A stretch of DNA of 64,000 nt from contig DDFK01000002.1 of assembly GCA_002337145.1 (NCBI GenBank), forward strand, positions 1,240,868 to 1,304,867. The letters run 5' to 3'. The DNA is from Chitinophagaceae bacterium UBA1930. Lineage in GTDB: Bacteria; Bacteroidota; Bacteroidia; Chitinophagales; Chitinophagaceae. Within the stretch, counting starts at the first letter, position 1; each line of letters begins with the position of its first letter. Shown here in pieces: positions 15,501-24,490 of the stretch. The position numbers were made by a program, and so were the translations under genes. The notes below the pieces were generated by a model. That model did not search any database. It had not been told where the DNA came from and saw only the letters and a program-made list of their open reading frames with translations.

Positions 15501-17981
15501 ATGAAACCAAAACTCGCAAAACAGCTTATAGCCTGTATCATAGCCATCATGTGTGCTACGGCAACCTTTGCCCAAAACAAGATAGGAACAGTAACCGGAA
15601 CCATACAATCCAGTGATGGCAAGGGTTTGGAAGCAGTTACAGTTTCGCTGCTACAAGCCAAAGACTCACTGGTTGCCAAAACTGCCATCACCAATAAACA
15701 GGGCGAATTTGAATTTGATAAAGTAACAGAAGGCAGATACTTAGTAGCCATTGCAGCAGTGGGGTTCAACAACTATTTCTCCCAAACAATCGAAGTAAAT
15801 GCAAGCAGTCCCGTTTTTAAGATCCAACCTATTACCCTCATAACCGCATCCAAAAACCTGGGCGATGTTACCGTTGTTGCCAAGAAGCCTTTTATAGAAA
15901 ACAAGATAGACAAGATGGTGGTAAATGTGGAAGCATCCACAACAAGTACCGGCCTATCTGCTTTGGAGATACTGGAAAAATCGCCCGGCGTAACCATCGA
16001 CAACGACGACAACGTAAGCGTTAAAGGAAAGCAGGGCGTTATCATCCTGATTGATGGCAAACCCTCGTACCTAAGTGGCAAAGACCTTGCAAACTATTTA
16101 AGAAACATGCCTGCAAACCAGTTGGACCAGGTGGAGATCATGACACAGCCCTCGGCCAAATACGATGCATCCGGCAATTCGGGCATCATCAACATCAAGA
16201 CAAAAAAGAGCAAGGCAAATGGTTTCAATGGCACGCTCAGCAGCAGTGCCATCTTTGCCAACTATTTTAAAAATACCAATAACCTTACCTTCAACTGGCG
16301 TAAAAACAAATTGAATATTTTTGGCAACTATGGTTACTCAAACTGGGTAGGCTTTAACGATATACATATACTGAGGGATTTCAGGGCCAATGCCCAAACA
16401 CCTTCCAACAGGTACTTCGACCAATCCACCTATGGCAAGTTCAAAGGCTACCCGCATAGCTTTAAACTGGGGGCCGATTTTTATGCAACCAAAAACACCA
16501 CTTTGGGTGCGGCCATTACCGGCTCTGTTGACGATAGGCAGTTCACTTCAACAGGTATCAACAATATTTACGACAGCCTGCACCAGTTTACGCAATACAA
16601 CCAATCGCTGTCGCAAACAAAAGACCCGTGGACAAATGTGGGCTTCAACATCAACTTCAGGCAGGTGCTTGATGGTAAAGGAAAAGAGATAACGGCCGAT
16701 GCGGATTATGTACTGTACCGCACAAAGGGGCACCAGTATTCCGACAACTATTTATACAATGCAAACAACACGCTTGCAGAAACACCTTATTTATTGAAGG
16801 GCTACCTGCCGGCCAATATTGACATATATAGTTTTAAAACCGATTACACGCACCCATTGGCCAATGATGCCAAGATAGAAGCAGGTTTGAAATTGAGCTA
16901 TGTACAAACCGACAACGATGCACAGTACACCCGGTATGATGATACACAGGCAAAATGGGTGAACGACACCACAAGAAGCAACCATTTTCTGTACAAGGAA
17001 AACATCAATGCAGCCTATGTCAATTTCAGCAAACAGGTACAGAAACTGGGCATACAGTTGGGCCTGCGTGCAGAGCAGACCATTGCAAAAGGCAACCAGG
17101 TGGTCAAGAACAGCTCCTTCAACAGAAACTATACACAAGTGTTTCCTACGGCATATTTTTCTTACAAGCTTAACGACGACAATACGCTTGGCCTAAGCTA
17201 TGGCAGAAGGATTGAACGCCCGGGCTACCAGGACCTGAACCCTTTTCAGTACCTGCTTGACAGGTACACTTACCGTGAAGGCAACCCTTACCTGCAGCCG
17301 CAGTTTAGCCACAATATAGAACTGAGCTATAATTACAAAGGCCAGTTGAATGTATCGGCAAATTATACCAACACCACAGACATTATTAACGATATATTGG
17401 AAACGCGTAAGGATGGCGACAATTACATCACTTCCCAAACCAAAGACAATATTGCTTCACGAAGGAATATTGGCCTGGCCATCAATTACAACAAGCAACT
17501 GTACAAATGGTGGGGCACCAATATTTTCTTCAACTTGTACAACAACAATTACGACGGTTTTATTGGGTCCGAAAAAATAAACCTGGACATTACGGCATTT
17601 ACCGTGAACCTGAGCAACCAGTTCAATTTTGGCAAGGGCTGGACGGGTGAGTTGAGTGCATTTTACAATAGCAGGAATTTGGTAAGCAGCGTAATATTGG
17701 CACAGCCACAAGGCATGTTTTCATTGGGTGGCGGCAAACAGGTGTTAAAGCAGAAAGGTTCTATACGGCTCAATATCCGCGATCCGTTTTGGCTAATGAA
17801 ATTCAAAGGCAGCACCACAATGGACCAGTTTGTAACCAATATACAGTCCAAGTGGGATAACCGCCGCTTCATTGTTTCTTTCACCTACAGGTTTGGCAAA
17901 ACATTGCAACAGCAGCAACGCAAAAGAAGCAATGCCTCACAGGATGAACAGAACAGGGTAGGGGGCAGCCAGCAACAATAG
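15501..17981 (+). CDS. Outer-membrane beta-barrel protein, CarboxypepD_reg/plug/OMP_b-brl_3 type (copy 2)
   Basis: An 826-residue paralogue of the preceding gene with the same order: signal peptide (about residues 1-24, ending TFAQN), regulatory-like domain (about 30-105), plug with LEILEKSPGVTIDNDDNVSV and KYDASGNSGIINIKTKK, and a long barrel including LGLSYGRRIERPGYQDLNPF. The two proteins share blocks of identity in the plug and in the FSHNIEL barrel segment, while extracellular-loop regions differ, as expected if they bind different ligands. The C-terminal Gln/Arg-rich tails (QQQQRKRSNASQDEQNR here) are also shared. It is a tandem duplication with no SusD partner. Confidence 0.9.
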   Translation: MKPKLAKQLIACIIAIMCATATFAQNKIGTVTGTIQSSDGKGLEAVTVSLLQAKDSLVAKTAITNKQGEFEFDKVTEGRYLVAIAAVGFNNYFSQTIEVNASSPVFKIQPITLITASKNLGDVTVVAKKPFIENKIDKMVVNVEASTTSTGLSALEILEKSPGVTIDNDDNVSVKGKQGVIILIDGKPSYLSGKDLANYLRNMPANQLDQVEIMTQPSAKYDASGNSGIINIKTKKSKANGFNGTLSSSAIFANYFKNTNNLTFNWRKNKLNIFGNYGYSNWVGFNDIHILRDFRANAQTPSNRYFDQSTYGKFKGYPHSFKLGADFYATKNTTLGAAITGSVDDRQFTSTGINNIYDSLHQFTQYNQSLSQTKDPWTNVGFNINFRQVLDGKGKEITADADYVLYRTKGHQYSDNYLYNANNTLAETPYLLKGYLPANIDIYSFKTDYTHPLANDAKIEAGLKLSYVQTDNDAQYTRYDDTQAKWVNDTTRSNHFLYKENINAAYVNFSKQVQKLGIQLGLRAEQTIAKGNQVVKNSSFNRNYTQVFPTAYFSYKLNDDNTLGLSYGRRIERPGYQDLNPFQYLLDRYTYREGNPYLQPQFSHNIELSYNYKGQLNVSANYTNTTDIINDILETRKDGDNYITSQTKDNIASRRNIGLAINYNKQLYKWWGTNIFFNLYNNNYDGFIGSEKINLDITAFTVNLSNQFNFGKGWTGELSAFYNSRNLVSSVILAQPQGMFSLGGGKQVLKQKGSIRLNIRDPFWLMKFKGSTTMDQFVTNIQSKWDNRRFIVSFTYRFGKTLQQQQRKRSNASQDEQNRVGGSQQQ

Positions 17982-18025
17982 TTTTTTTAAGTATCAGATG
18001 AAGGAAAGTAATGGGAGGTCTTCAT

Positions 18026-18097
18026 TGTCATGCTGAGCTTTTCGAAGTATGATGAACGTATAGTCAAGTAATGATTTCGACAGGCTCAACCTGACAT
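18026..18097. repeat. Dispersed palindromic repeat (TGTCA..TGAGC..TCGAA type)
   Basis: TTGTCATGCTGAGCTTTTCG and following AAG (18026-18047) is matched in inverted orientation by TTTCGACAGGCTCAACCTGA and following CAT (18075-18096), forming an imperfect stem around a ~27-nt centre. The sequence GACAGGCTCAACCTGACA is a familiar intergenic element in Bacteroidota; that family statement is from memory. It lies just after the second OMP-barrel gene and could stabilise or end its transcript. Confidence 0.6.
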
Positions 18098-18150
18098 ATT
18101 TTCCTTCATCCGATAGTAATTCGTTTTTTTCTCATGTGCATTATATAGGA

Positions 18151-18180
18151 AAAGGCCCCGGTTTCTACCAGGGCCAATTT
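18151..18180. terminator. Bidirectional terminator between OMP copy 2 and YhhN
   Basis: GGCCC (18154-18158) pairs with GGGCC (18171-18175) across a 12-nt loop. It has AAAA before and AATTTTATT after, so it can work for the plus-strand barrel gene and, with TTTT on the minus strand, for the YhhN gene that ends 27 nt away. Confidence 0.6.
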
Positions 18181-18206
18181 TATTGTAGTAATAAACTGAA
18201 ATATGT

Positions 18207-18902
18207 TTAACCTTTCAGGTATTTGGTAAAACCCTGTGCAAGCAGGCATTGGGCATAGCCATAGCTTACCATGATGACCACTTCCAAGAAACCGGTATCG
18301 GTGTACTTGAACTTATGCAGTACCAGAACAATATCAGAAAAGATAAATAAGGCAACACCGGGAATAAAGAAATTGATGGACAAAGACCTTCTTGACTTGT
18401 TGCTGAAAACGTTGGTGGCCATAACCGCCATAATGCCAATAACAACGGCATATATATATATAGGCACCCTTAAGCTGGGTGCTTCTGCCAATTCGGGTTT
18501 AAGAAATTTGAACAATTGATAATAAATGGCAATCAATACCACAGTAGCAATGGTAGCTTCTGTGGCCTTTAATGGGTTTAAAGGCTGTAGTCTCCTAAAA
18601 AAGATGATATAAAAAATATGGGCAATTAAAAAAGCAATCATGCCCCATAAAAAAAACGTATTGCTGTTATTGATTAGAAGCAGGTCGCCAATCCACGAAA
18701 AAAGCATGGCACTAAACACCAGCGATTTGGATGTGAGGTAATGGTTCTTTCTTGCGTTTAGGAATACATAAAAAATCAGAACAGGCATCAGGGCAGCTTT
18801 TAAATAACCATGGTACTCATGCTGCTCCTGGTACAACAAGAAACAATCGGCAGCAAGTATAAACCAGAAAATGATTATACCGTATTTTTTAAGCAGTTGC
18901 AT
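18207..18902 (-). CDS. YhhN-family membrane protein (lysoplasmalogenase-like)
   Basis: A 231-residue protein that is almost entirely transmembrane, with about eight hydrophobic segments. The motif FLNARKNHYLTSKSLVFSAM followed by LFSWIGDLLLI (about residues 47-77) and the later GVALFIFSDIVLVLHKF (about 184-200) match the YhhN/TMEM86 family, in which two Asp in the second and seventh segments are essential. Animal TMEM86 and some bacterial members hydrolyse the vinyl-ether bond of lysoplasmalogens; whether this one does is not known. It stands alone and is followed by a terminator. Confidence 0.88.
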   Translation of the reverse strand: MQLLKKYGIIIFWFILAADCFLLYQEQHEYHGYLKAALMPVLIFYVFLNARKNHYLTSKSLVFSAMLFSWIGDLLLINNSNTFFLWGMIAFLIAHIFYIIFFRRLQPLNPLKATEATIATVVLIAIYYQLFKFLKPELAEAPSLRVPIYIYAVVIGIMAVMATNVFSNKSRRSLSINFFIPGVALFIFSDIVLVLHKFKYTDTGFLEVVIMVSYGYAQCLLAQGFTKYLKG

Positions 18903-19029
18903 TCTGTTTAATTTAAAAAGATGGTTTTACAAAGGTTTCAATGGAGGCGAAAATAGCCTGCTTTAACAACCAATGAAAATTTTTTTGTAACATGTTATAT
19001 ATGCCAAGCATTTATGCATGCGATCATTT

Positions 19030-19037
19030 TACATTTG
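19030..19037 (+). promoter_or_regulatory. -7 promoter box 4 nt before the small membrane-protein ATG
   Basis: TACATTTG matches TAnnTTTG exactly, with CACC between it and the ATG at 19042, implying a leaderless transcript. Confidence 0.5.
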
Positions 19038-19041
19038 CACC

Positions 19042-19380
19042 ATGCTTAGCGAAAAAGAAGAAGCCTATATTGCTTACTGGGCCGCCAATAGGGAGAAGCA
19101 GAAAAAAAATGTAAAGCAGTTTGTTGCAGGTTTATCCATTGGTCTTACCATAGGGGCAGCAACCATTTTCCTGGTACTGTCTGGCTGGTACGAAAGGGCA
19201 AACATGGTTGCCAATACAAGGCTAAGTCCGCTTATTATTACTTTTGTTGTTATTGCCATAGCCGTATTTATGGCTTATCTGTACAGGAACCACCAGTGGG
19301 ACATGCGGGAGCAGCAGTACCTAGAATTGTTGGCAAAAAAGAAAAAGCAGCAAAAAGATGCAGGTGCCATGCAGCAATAA
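19042..19380 (+). CDS. Small two-helix membrane protein of unknown function
   Basis: A 112-residue protein beginning MLSEKEEAYIAYWAANREK. It has two hydrophobic segments (about residues 30-50, VAGLSIGLTIGAATIFLVLS, and about 66-84, LIITFVVIAIAVFMAYLY) between charged ends, with a Lys/Gln-rich C-terminus. I chose the ATG at 19042 over 19018 because the -7 box lies between the two. No family is recognised. The FKBP lipoprotein gene starts 42 nt downstream in the same direction and may be co-transcribed. Confidence 0.75.
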   Translation: MLSEKEEAYIAYWAANREKQKKNVKQFVAGLSIGLTIGAATIFLVLSGWYERANMVANTRLSPLIITFVVIAIAVFMAYLYRNHQWDMREQQYLELLAKKKKQQKDAGAMQQ

Positions 19381-19422
19381 TCCCTATAAATCAGTCAATA
19401 AACATAAATTTATCTTTTCAGG

Positions 19423-19893
19423 ATGAAAAAAAATGTAGCCCTTTTCTGCTTTGGAATCATGTTGCTATGGGGTGCATGTGTAAAAAGCAATACCGGCTGT
19501 ACACCGCAGGACCCCTCAGTAGAAAAACCGGCGATGATTGCTTTTTGTGCCAGCAACGGTATTACTTATACAGAACACAGTTCGGGCATACTGTACCAGG
19601 TAGTAAATCCAGGAACCGGTACCGTGCCAACATTAACCTCTAGAATATTCATTACATACACAGGTAAAAGGATGGATGGATCCATTTTCGACTCACAAAG
19701 CACCCCAGCCAGCGTGGGGTGGCCACTCAACGAACTGATTGAAGGCTGGCAGATAGGCATACCCCTGATAAAAAAAGGCGGCACCATCAAAATGGTCATC
19801 CCTTCAGCCCTGGCTTACGGGTGCAATGGCAAAGGGCCAATTGCAGCCAATTCACCTTTATATTTCGAGGTAACACTCGTAGATGTTCAATAG
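19423..19893 (+). CDS. FKBP-type peptidyl-prolyl isomerase lipoprotein
   Basis: A 156-residue lipoprotein. The signal peptide ends in the lipobox LWGAC, with Cys near residue 19. The FKBP domain fills residues 60-156: ILYQVVNPGTG, FITYTGKRMDGSIFDS, the Trp-containing ELIEGWQIGIPLIKKGG, and IPSALAYGCNG, which together give the usual active-site aromatic and Asp residues (Y, F-D, W, Y). It should catalyse prolyl isomerisation in the periplasm or at the outer membrane. It is a short version without the N-terminal dimerisation domain of FkpA. A terminator with a perfect 9-bp stem follows. Confidence 0.93.
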   Translation: MKKNVALFCFGIMLLWGACVKSNTGCTPQDPSVEKPAMIAFCASNGITYTEHSSGILYQVVNPGTGTVPTLTSRIFITYTGKRMDGSIFDSQSTPASVGWPLNELIEGWQIGIPLIKKGGTIKMVIPSALAYGCNGKGPIAANSPLYFEVTLVDVQ

Positions 19894-19918
19894 CCAACCT
19901 AATAGCTTATGCACAACA

Positions 19919-19947
19919 GCCGGAAATCTTCATTTCCGGCCTGTTTT
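19919..19947 (+). terminator. Rho-independent terminator after the FKBP gene
   Basis: GCCGGAAAT (19919-19927) and ATTTCCGGC (19932-19940) form a perfect 9-bp stem with loop CTTC, followed by a T-rich tract. Confidence 0.9.
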
Positions 19948-19956
19948 TTTCCTGAT

Positions 19957-19984
19957 TTTGGCATTATCATTCCCCCTATCTTTG
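19957..19984 (+). promoter_or_regulatory. Promoter of secDF
   Basis: TATCTTTG at 19977-19984 matches the -7 box; TTTG at 19957-19960 lies 16 nt upstream, a little closer than usual for a -33 element. The secDF ATG is 33 nt downstream. Confidence 0.55.
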
Positions 19985-20017
19985 CCCACTCTTAAAAAAT
20001 AGTAAATAGTTACTGCT

Positions 20018-23000
20018 ATGCAACTGAAAGGTTTAGTTAGATTTTTTGCGATTGCTTTAATCTTAATTTGTCTGTATCAATTATCATTCACATGGTTTGT
20101 ACACAGCCATGAAAATGAAATGTCATCCAAAGCAGATGCCTGGGTGAAAAAGAATTACCCTGCAACCGATGAGAAATCAGAAGATTTCAAGGAACTCAAA
20201 AAGCAACGTTTGCAACGTTTGTTGGACAGTACAAAGGATTCAAAAATTGGACCTTTTGGATTGACCTCTTACCAAAGTGCAAAAGACAAAGAATTGATGC
20301 TGGGCTTGGATTTGCAAGGCGGTATGAGCGTTACCATGGAAGTTGGTCTGGATGGTTTGATCAAGTCATTGGCCAACTATACAAAGGACCCTGCTTTCAA
20401 CAAAGCATTGGAAGAAGCAGTAAAACGTAAAGCCAATAGCGGTAACGACTTGGTTACGCTGTTTTCTGAAGAATACAAGAAGCTGAACCCATCTGGCAAG
20501 CTTGCACCATTCTTCTCAGTAAGAAGCAATACAAAGATCAAGTTTGATGATAGCGACGATAAAGTACTTTCTTATCTAAGGGAACAGTCTGATGTTGCTT
20601 TTGAAAACACTTACCGCATATTGCGTACAAGGATCGATAAGTTTGGTGTGTCTTCTCCAAACATCAACAAGAATCCAGCAAAAGGTATTATCACCATTGA
20701 ACTGGCAGGTGTGAACGATCCGGAAAGGGTTCGTAAATATTTGCAGTCAACTGCCAACCTGCAATTTTTTGAAGTGTACACTGCCGACAGTCCGGAACTT
20801 AGGGCAGGTATAGAAGGTGCAGACAAGGCCCTGCAGGATTACCTGAACGGTGTAAAAGCCAGCGATACCACTAAAAAAGTGGATACTGCTGCTGTGGCAT
20901 CAACAGGGAATATTGACACAACAAAAACGCACAAGATATCTGATCTTGAAACCAAGACAGATTCCAAAACCGATACTGTTAAAACAAAGAACAATGCCAA
21001 CCCGATTACCAAGTTCTTTACAATAGACCAGTCTCACCAAGGACGCAGGGAAGGCAACAAAGAAATATATCCTGGTGCTTTGGCATACATACAAACAAAA
21101 GATACTGGCTTGCTGAACAAATACCTGGCAATGGATATTGTAAAAAGCAAGTTCCCATCAACTTTGGTTTTCATGTACGGCAAGGCAGAAGAAGGCCAAG
21201 GAAAAACTTCCAACACAAAGTTGAACCTGTATGCCATCAAAACATTGGATAACGGCCAGGCCAAACTGGAAGGCGAACACGTAGCCGATGCAAGACAAGA
21301 CTATGAAGGCAGCAAGGTGGTTATCCGTATGAACATGGATAAAGAAGGTACAAAACTTTGGGGCGATTTAACAACAAAGAATGTGGATAGGCCAATTGCG
21401 GTTGTATTGGACAACTTTGTGTACTCTGCTCCAAATGTTAATGAGCCAATCACAACGGGTAGCTCACAAATTTCCGGAAGCTATACCATTAAAGAAGCAC
21501 AGGATCTTTCCGAAATATTGCAGACAGGTAAATTGCCTGCACCTGCAAAGATTGTACAGGAGCAAGTAGTAGGACCTACTTTGGGTGCTGCTGCCATTAA
21601 AGGTGGTTCACTTTCATTCCTTGTATCGTTCCTGGTAATATTTGCCCTGATGTTGCTGTACTACAATACAGCAGGTTGGGTTGCCAATATTGCATTGGTG
21701 CTGAACATTCTTTTCACTGTAGGTGTATTGGCTGCATTGGGCTTTACACTTACTTCTGCAGGTATTGCAGGTTTGGTATTGACCATTGGTATGGCAGTGG
21801 ATACCAACGTAATTATTTTTGAGCGTATCAAAGAAGAGCTGAACAAAGGCAAGGGCTATGCTTCTGCGGTAAACGATGGTTACAAACGTTCATTGGCCCC
21901 TGTATTGGATGCCCACGTTACATCGTTCCTTACGGCTGCCATCCTTTTCATATTCGGTCTTGGTCCGGTTCTGGGCTTTGCAACCACACAAATGTTGGGT
22001 ATTGCATTGAGCCTGTTCTGCGGTATCCTTATCTCCAGGTTGATTACCGATATTTATGCAAGTAAAAAAGGAAGGCATTTTGAATATTTCACTGGCCTAT
22101 CTCGTAAGATATTCAAACATGCATCTTTCAAATTCATCGAATACAGGAAGGTTGCTTATGGCATATCTATAGTGGTATTGATACTGGGTGTGGGTGCCTT
22201 GTTCCATGGCTTTGACGAAGGTGTTGAGTTTGCGGGTGGACGTAGCTACACCGTTAAATTTGACAAGCCTGTACAACAAGAAGTATTGACCGATGACCTG
22301 AAGAAAGTATTTGACGGCGAGACCCCGATACTGAAAACTGTGGGTACGGCCAACCAATTGGATATTACCACTTCTTATAAGATACATGAAACCGGTAACA
22401 AAGTGGATTCTGCAGTAGAGCAGAAACTGTTTGAAGGCTTAAAGAACCACCTGCCTCAAGGTATTACTTATGCAGAGTTTGACAGCAAATACAAACAAAG
22501 CTCGCAAACGGTTTTACCAACCATTTCTGAGGAACTTAAGGCTGGTGCCATTAAGGCTGGTGTTATTGCCATCTTGATTATCTGTTTCTATATCTTCATC
22601 CGTTTCCGTGACTGGAGGTTTGCATTAGGTACCATTGTGGCATTGTTGCACGACGTTTTGGTAACCTTGGCTGTATTCTCTTTCCTGAAGAAAGTAGTAC
22701 CGTTCCCGTTGGAAATAGACCAGCATTTTATTGCGGCCATATTAACAGTTATTGGTTTCTCCATGAACGATACGGTAATTGTGTATGACCGTATTCGTGA
22801 AGATACCAAACTGTACCCAACCATGCCTAAGGAGCAGGTGATCAATACGGCCATTAACCAAACGTTGAGCCGTACCATCATGACTTCATTGACTGTGTTC
22901 CTCACCATTTTGATACTGTTCATTTTTGGTGGCGAATCAACAAGAGGTTTCTCTTTTGCCATGTTGATTGGTGTTATCACTGGTACTTACTCTTCTATAT

Positions 23001-23077
23001 TTGTAGCGGCACCTATATTGGTTGACTTTGCAAAAGGAAGGGCATTGGGTAGTTCAAACACAGACGTTAAGAAATAA
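20018..23077 (+). CDS. secDF: Fused protein-export subunit SecDF
   Basis: A 1,019-residue fusion of SecD and SecF, which use the proton gradient to finish Sec-dependent export. The SecD half has an N-terminal helix (about residues 8-28), the LGLDLQGGMSVTMEV motif near residue 95, a periplasmic domain and a helix bundle with GIAGLVLTIGMAVDTNVIIF and ERIKEELNKG (about 586-615). The SecF half begins near residue 700 and has EGVEFAGGRSYTVKFD and IGFSMNDTVIVYDRIREDT. A ~60-residue Lys/Thr/Asp-rich insert (about 285-345) interrupts the SecD periplasmic domain; it looks disordered. Single-gene transcript with its own promoter and terminator. Confidence 0.97.
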   Translation: MQLKGLVRFFAIALILICLYQLSFTWFVHSHENEMSSKADAWVKKNYPATDEKSEDFKELKKQRLQRLLDSTKDSKIGPFGLTSYQSAKDKELMLGLDLQGGMSVTMEVGLDGLIKSLANYTKDPAFNKALEEAVKRKANSGNDLVTLFSEEYKKLNPSGKLAPFFSVRSNTKIKFDDSDDKVLSYLREQSDVAFENTYRILRTRIDKFGVSSPNINKNPAKGIITIELAGVNDPERVRKYLQSTANLQFFEVYTADSPELRAGIEGADKALQDYLNGVKASDTTKKVDTAAVASTGNIDTTKTHKISDLETKTDSKTDTVKTKNNANPITKFFTIDQSHQGRREGNKEIYPGALAYIQTKDTGLLNKYLAMDIVKSKFPSTLVFMYGKAEEGQGKTSNTKLNLYAIKTLDNGQAKLEGEHVADARQDYEGSKVVIRMNMDKEGTKLWGDLTTKNVDRPIAVVLDNFVYSAPNVNEPITTGSSQISGSYTIKEAQDLSEILQTGKLPAPAKIVQEQVVGPTLGAAAIKGGSLSFLVSFLVIFALMLLYYNTAGWVANIALVLNILFTVGVLAALGFTLTSAGIAGLVLTIGMAVDTNVIIFERIKEELNKGKGYASAVNDGYKRSLAPVLDAHVTSFLTAAILFIFGLGPVLGFATTQMLGIALSLFCGILISRLITDIYASKKGRHFEYFTGLSRKIFKHASFKFIEYRKVAYGISIVVLILGVGALFHGFDEGVEFAGGRSYTVKFDKPVQQEVLTDDLKKVFDGETPILKTVGTANQLDITTSYKIHETGNKVDSAVEQKLFEGLKNHLPQGITYAEFDSKYKQSSQTVLPTISEELKAGAIKAGVIAILIICFYIFIRFRDWRFALGTIVALLHDVLVTLAVFSFLKKVVPFPLEIDQHFIAAILTVIGFSMNDTVIVYDRIREDTKLYPTMPKEQVINTAINQTLSRTIMTSLTVFLTILILFIFGGESTRGFSFAMLIGVITGTYSSIFVAAPILVDFAKGRALGSSNTDVKK

Positions 23078-23098
23078 GCTTCTTACATACATAGCAAA

Positions 23099-23129
23099 TA
23101 AAAAAGCCCTTTATAAAAGGGCTTTTTTA
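23099..23129 (+). terminator. Rho-independent terminator of secDF
   Basis: GCCCTTT (23106-23112) and AAAGGGC (23116-23122) form a perfect stem extended by A5/T5, followed by T residues. Confidence 0.92.
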
Positions 23130-23194
23130 TTGTTGGTATATGAATACAATAACAAAGAAAATATTGCATTAATTTCCTGCTAATCGGTACGTTT

Positions 23195-24304
23195 TTATAC
23201 AACCAGAAACTGGTCGTGTATATAATCGGCCACGCTTACCAGGTTATTTGTTTTTTCATATACAGCCAGTTGCCTGTCTGCTCCCGTACCATTTTCCATC
23301 ATTTTGGTAATATGGTTAATCATGTGACGGCTGCCCAGTTCATCTACCACATCATCCACAAAATCCAGCAGTTCATAGATCAATAAACGGGTATTTACTT
23401 CCGCTTCTTTACCAAAGTCTATCAGGCTGCCGTCAATGCCATAACGGCCTGCACGCCATTTGTTCTCCGTAATCAATGCACGCTGGTACATAATAAAGTT
23501 CAGGTTCTGGTGGCGTAGCTTATATAGCTTGGCACATATTGCCTGGAAGAGTGCAGCAATGGCAATGGTTTCATTAACGGTCATGGGTACATCGCATATA
23601 CGGAACTCAACCGTATTGAAGAATGGGTGCACACGTAGGTCCCACCATATCTTCTTGGCATTGTCAATACAGTTTGTTTTAATGAGTATGTTCACATAAC
23701 GCTCATACGCTTCATAGCTTTCAAAAAAATCGGGTATGCCTGTGCGTGGAAACTTGTCGAACACTTTTGTACGGAAAGATTTATAACCTGTTTTCCTTCC
23801 TTCCCAAAAAGGGGAGTTGGTACTTAATGCATACACATGCGGCAAAAAATACCTTGCACTATTGGCTATATGCATGGCCATGTCATTGTTCTCCATGCCC
23901 ACATGCACATGCAGCCCAAAAATTAAATTGCTTCTGGCAGCTTCCTGTAGCTCGTTTACAATTTGGCTGTAACGTACATGGTCGGTAATCAATTGGCTTT
24001 CCCAATGGCTAAAAGGGTGCGTGCCACTTGCACCAACCCAAAGGCCAAGGTCGCCAGCTATTTGCGAAATGGTACCACGTAATGTGGCCACGTCCTTAAA
24101 GGCCTCATCCACATCGGCACAAATGTCGGTACCCACTTCAACAACAGCCTGGTGCATCTCTGCCTTTACTTTGTCCTTAATCAGTTTATGCCCTTCGTGA
24201 ACAATCTTCTGTTCGTGGCTTTTCAACTCACGGGTTTGTGGGTCCATCACCATGTATTCTTCTTCTACACCAAGTGTAAAATGACGGTAGTTAAGGTTTG
24301 CCAT
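23195..24304 (-). CDS. Carboxylate-amine ligase, GCS2/YbdK family
   Basis: A 369-residue member of the GCS2 (COG2170, YbdK) branch of glutamate-cysteine-ligase-like enzymes, which join a carboxylate to an amine using ATP. The family opening FTLGVEEEYMVMDP is at residues 9-22 and carries the metal-binding Glu residues. LIFGLHVHVGMEN (about 126-138) and WWDLRVHPFFNTVEFRICDV (about 220-239) are further family motifs with His, Arg and Glu. YbdK makes gamma-glutamylcysteine only weakly in vitro, so the true substrate is open. It is downstream of an ATP-grasp gene on the same strand, with an esterase divergent from that; the three may form one pathway. Confidence 0.93.
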   Translation of the reverse strand: MANLNYRHFTLGVEEEYMVMDPQTRELKSHEQKIVHEGHKLIKDKVKAEMHQAVVEVGTDICADVDEAFKDVATLRGTISQIAGDLGLWVGASGTHPFSHWESQLITDHVRYSQIVNELQEAARSNLIFGLHVHVGMENNDMAMHIANSARYFLPHVYALSTNSPFWEGRKTGYKSFRTKVFDKFPRTGIPDFFESYEAYERYVNILIKTNCIDNAKKIWWDLRVHPFFNTVEFRICDVPMTVNETIAIAALFQAICAKLYKLRHQNLNFIMYQRALITENKWRAGRYGIDGSLIDFGKEAEVNTRLLIYELLDFVDDVVDELGSRHMINHITKMMENGTGADRQLAVYEKTNNLVSVADYIHDQFLVV

Positions 24305-24332
24305 GCGGTTGGTTTATAAGGTTCGGTTTCTG

Positions 24333-24358
24333 GTAGGGCATTCAACACAGTGCCCTAC
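24333..24358. other. Hairpin upstream of the GCS2 gene
   Basis: GTAGGGCA (24333-24340) and TGCCCTAC (24351-24358) form a perfect 8-bp stem with a 10-nt loop, 28 nt before the GCS2 start codon. It has no T tract. It may be a leader hairpin or a protein-binding palindrome. Confidence 0.5.
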
Positions 24359-24440
24359 TGAAAATATAAGAGGGTTTGCTACGGAGTAAAGTTTATGCAA
24401 CAGATAAGTGGAGTGAAGAATTGTGCCTGCTGTCAGTATA

Positions 24441-24486
24441 TAAGCTACAGCACAGCCAACGGTATTATCGGCTGTGCTGTAGCTTA
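24441..24486 (-). terminator. Long-stem terminator-like hairpin after the ATP-grasp gene
   Basis: TAAGCTACAGCACAGCC (24441-24457) and its exact reverse complement at 24470-24486 form a 17-bp perfect stem with a 12-nt loop, 4 nt beyond the ATP-grasp stop codon. The T tract is poor (TATACT), so it may only partly end transcription before the GCS2 gene. Confidence 0.65.
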
Positions 24487-24490
24487 TTTA

